Positions 5,090-5,101 of a stretch of 5,101 bases of DNA are shown piece after piece. The stretch is taken from the NCBI GenBank assembly GCA_017442445.1, contig JAFRZS010000102.1, positions 1 to 5,101 of the forward strand, read 5' to 3'. The first letter of the stretch is position 1. Every line of letters begins with the position of its first letter. Both the position numbers and the translations under genes were made by a program. The DNA comes from Clostridia bacterium. GTDB lineage: Bacteria > Bacillota > Clostridia > Oscillospirales > Acutalibacteraceae. A model generated the notes under the pieces. It ran no database searches, had not been told where the DNA came from, and saw only the letters and a list, made by a program, of their open reading frames with translations.

Positions 5090-5101
5090 GAAAACTTTTT
5101 C
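5086..5101 (+). CDS. start of the next operon gene (only M-R-K-L-F visible)
   Basis: ATG 5086 overlaps the MarR stop TGA (ATGA) and is preceded by a strong AGGAGG at 5073-5078 with seven bases of spacing. Five codons, MRKLF, are in the window before it ends. Such coupled partners of clostridial MarR genes are often ABC exporters, and a basic-hydrophobic start is compatible. Five residues cannot establish this. Confidence 0.7.

Overview
The window looks like chromosomal DNA of an anaerobic, AT-rich Firmicute of the class Clostridia. A gut Oscillospiraceae/Ruminococcus-like organism is my best guess. The clues are strong AGGAGG-type ribosome sites, short intergenic hairpin terminators, Thr/Asn/Ser-rich linkers on lipoproteins, a MarR gene of clostridial type and a GH39-like hydrolase of a kind I associate with gut Clostridia. 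The taxonomic call is an inference from style, not from a marker gene.

Left part (1-3417, + strand). Two tandem paralogous genes encode a Thr-rich, low-complexity linker followed by a shared C-terminal domain of unknown function. The first (1-921) is cut at its 5' end by the window. The second (997-2001) is complete and starts with a lipoprotein signal peptide. Then comes a cytoplasmic GH39-like glycoside hydrolase (2082-3383). A hairpin terminator follows each gene, so these three are probably separate or only partly read-through units. The last hairpin (3384-3417) can serve both strands.

Middle part (3447-4129, - strand). A two-gene, translationally coupled operon encodes a four-helix-bundle protein of the S23/23S-rRNA-intervening-sequence type (TTG start at 4129), followed by a short protein related to family I inorganic pyrophosphatase. 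The stop and start overlap as TAATG.

Hairpin array and tRNA (4164-4445). Directly upstream of the four-helix-bundle gene lies an array of seven small hairpins. They are punctuated by eight copies of a 7-nt motif, ATTTCAT/C, in two blocks of four that point away from a centre near 4245. This is the most unusual structure in the window. It abuts a strong bidirectional hairpin terminator and the CCA-encoding 3' end of a tRNA-Arg(ACG) gene on the - strand.

Right part (4446-5101, + strand). A region with divergent promoters separates the tRNA gene from a MarR-family regulator (4613-5089). The regulator has a near-consensus promoter and a palindromic candidate operator in its leader. Its stop overlaps the ATG of a next gene, of which only 16 bases are in the window. 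By context that gene is likely to be the transporter or other target it controls.
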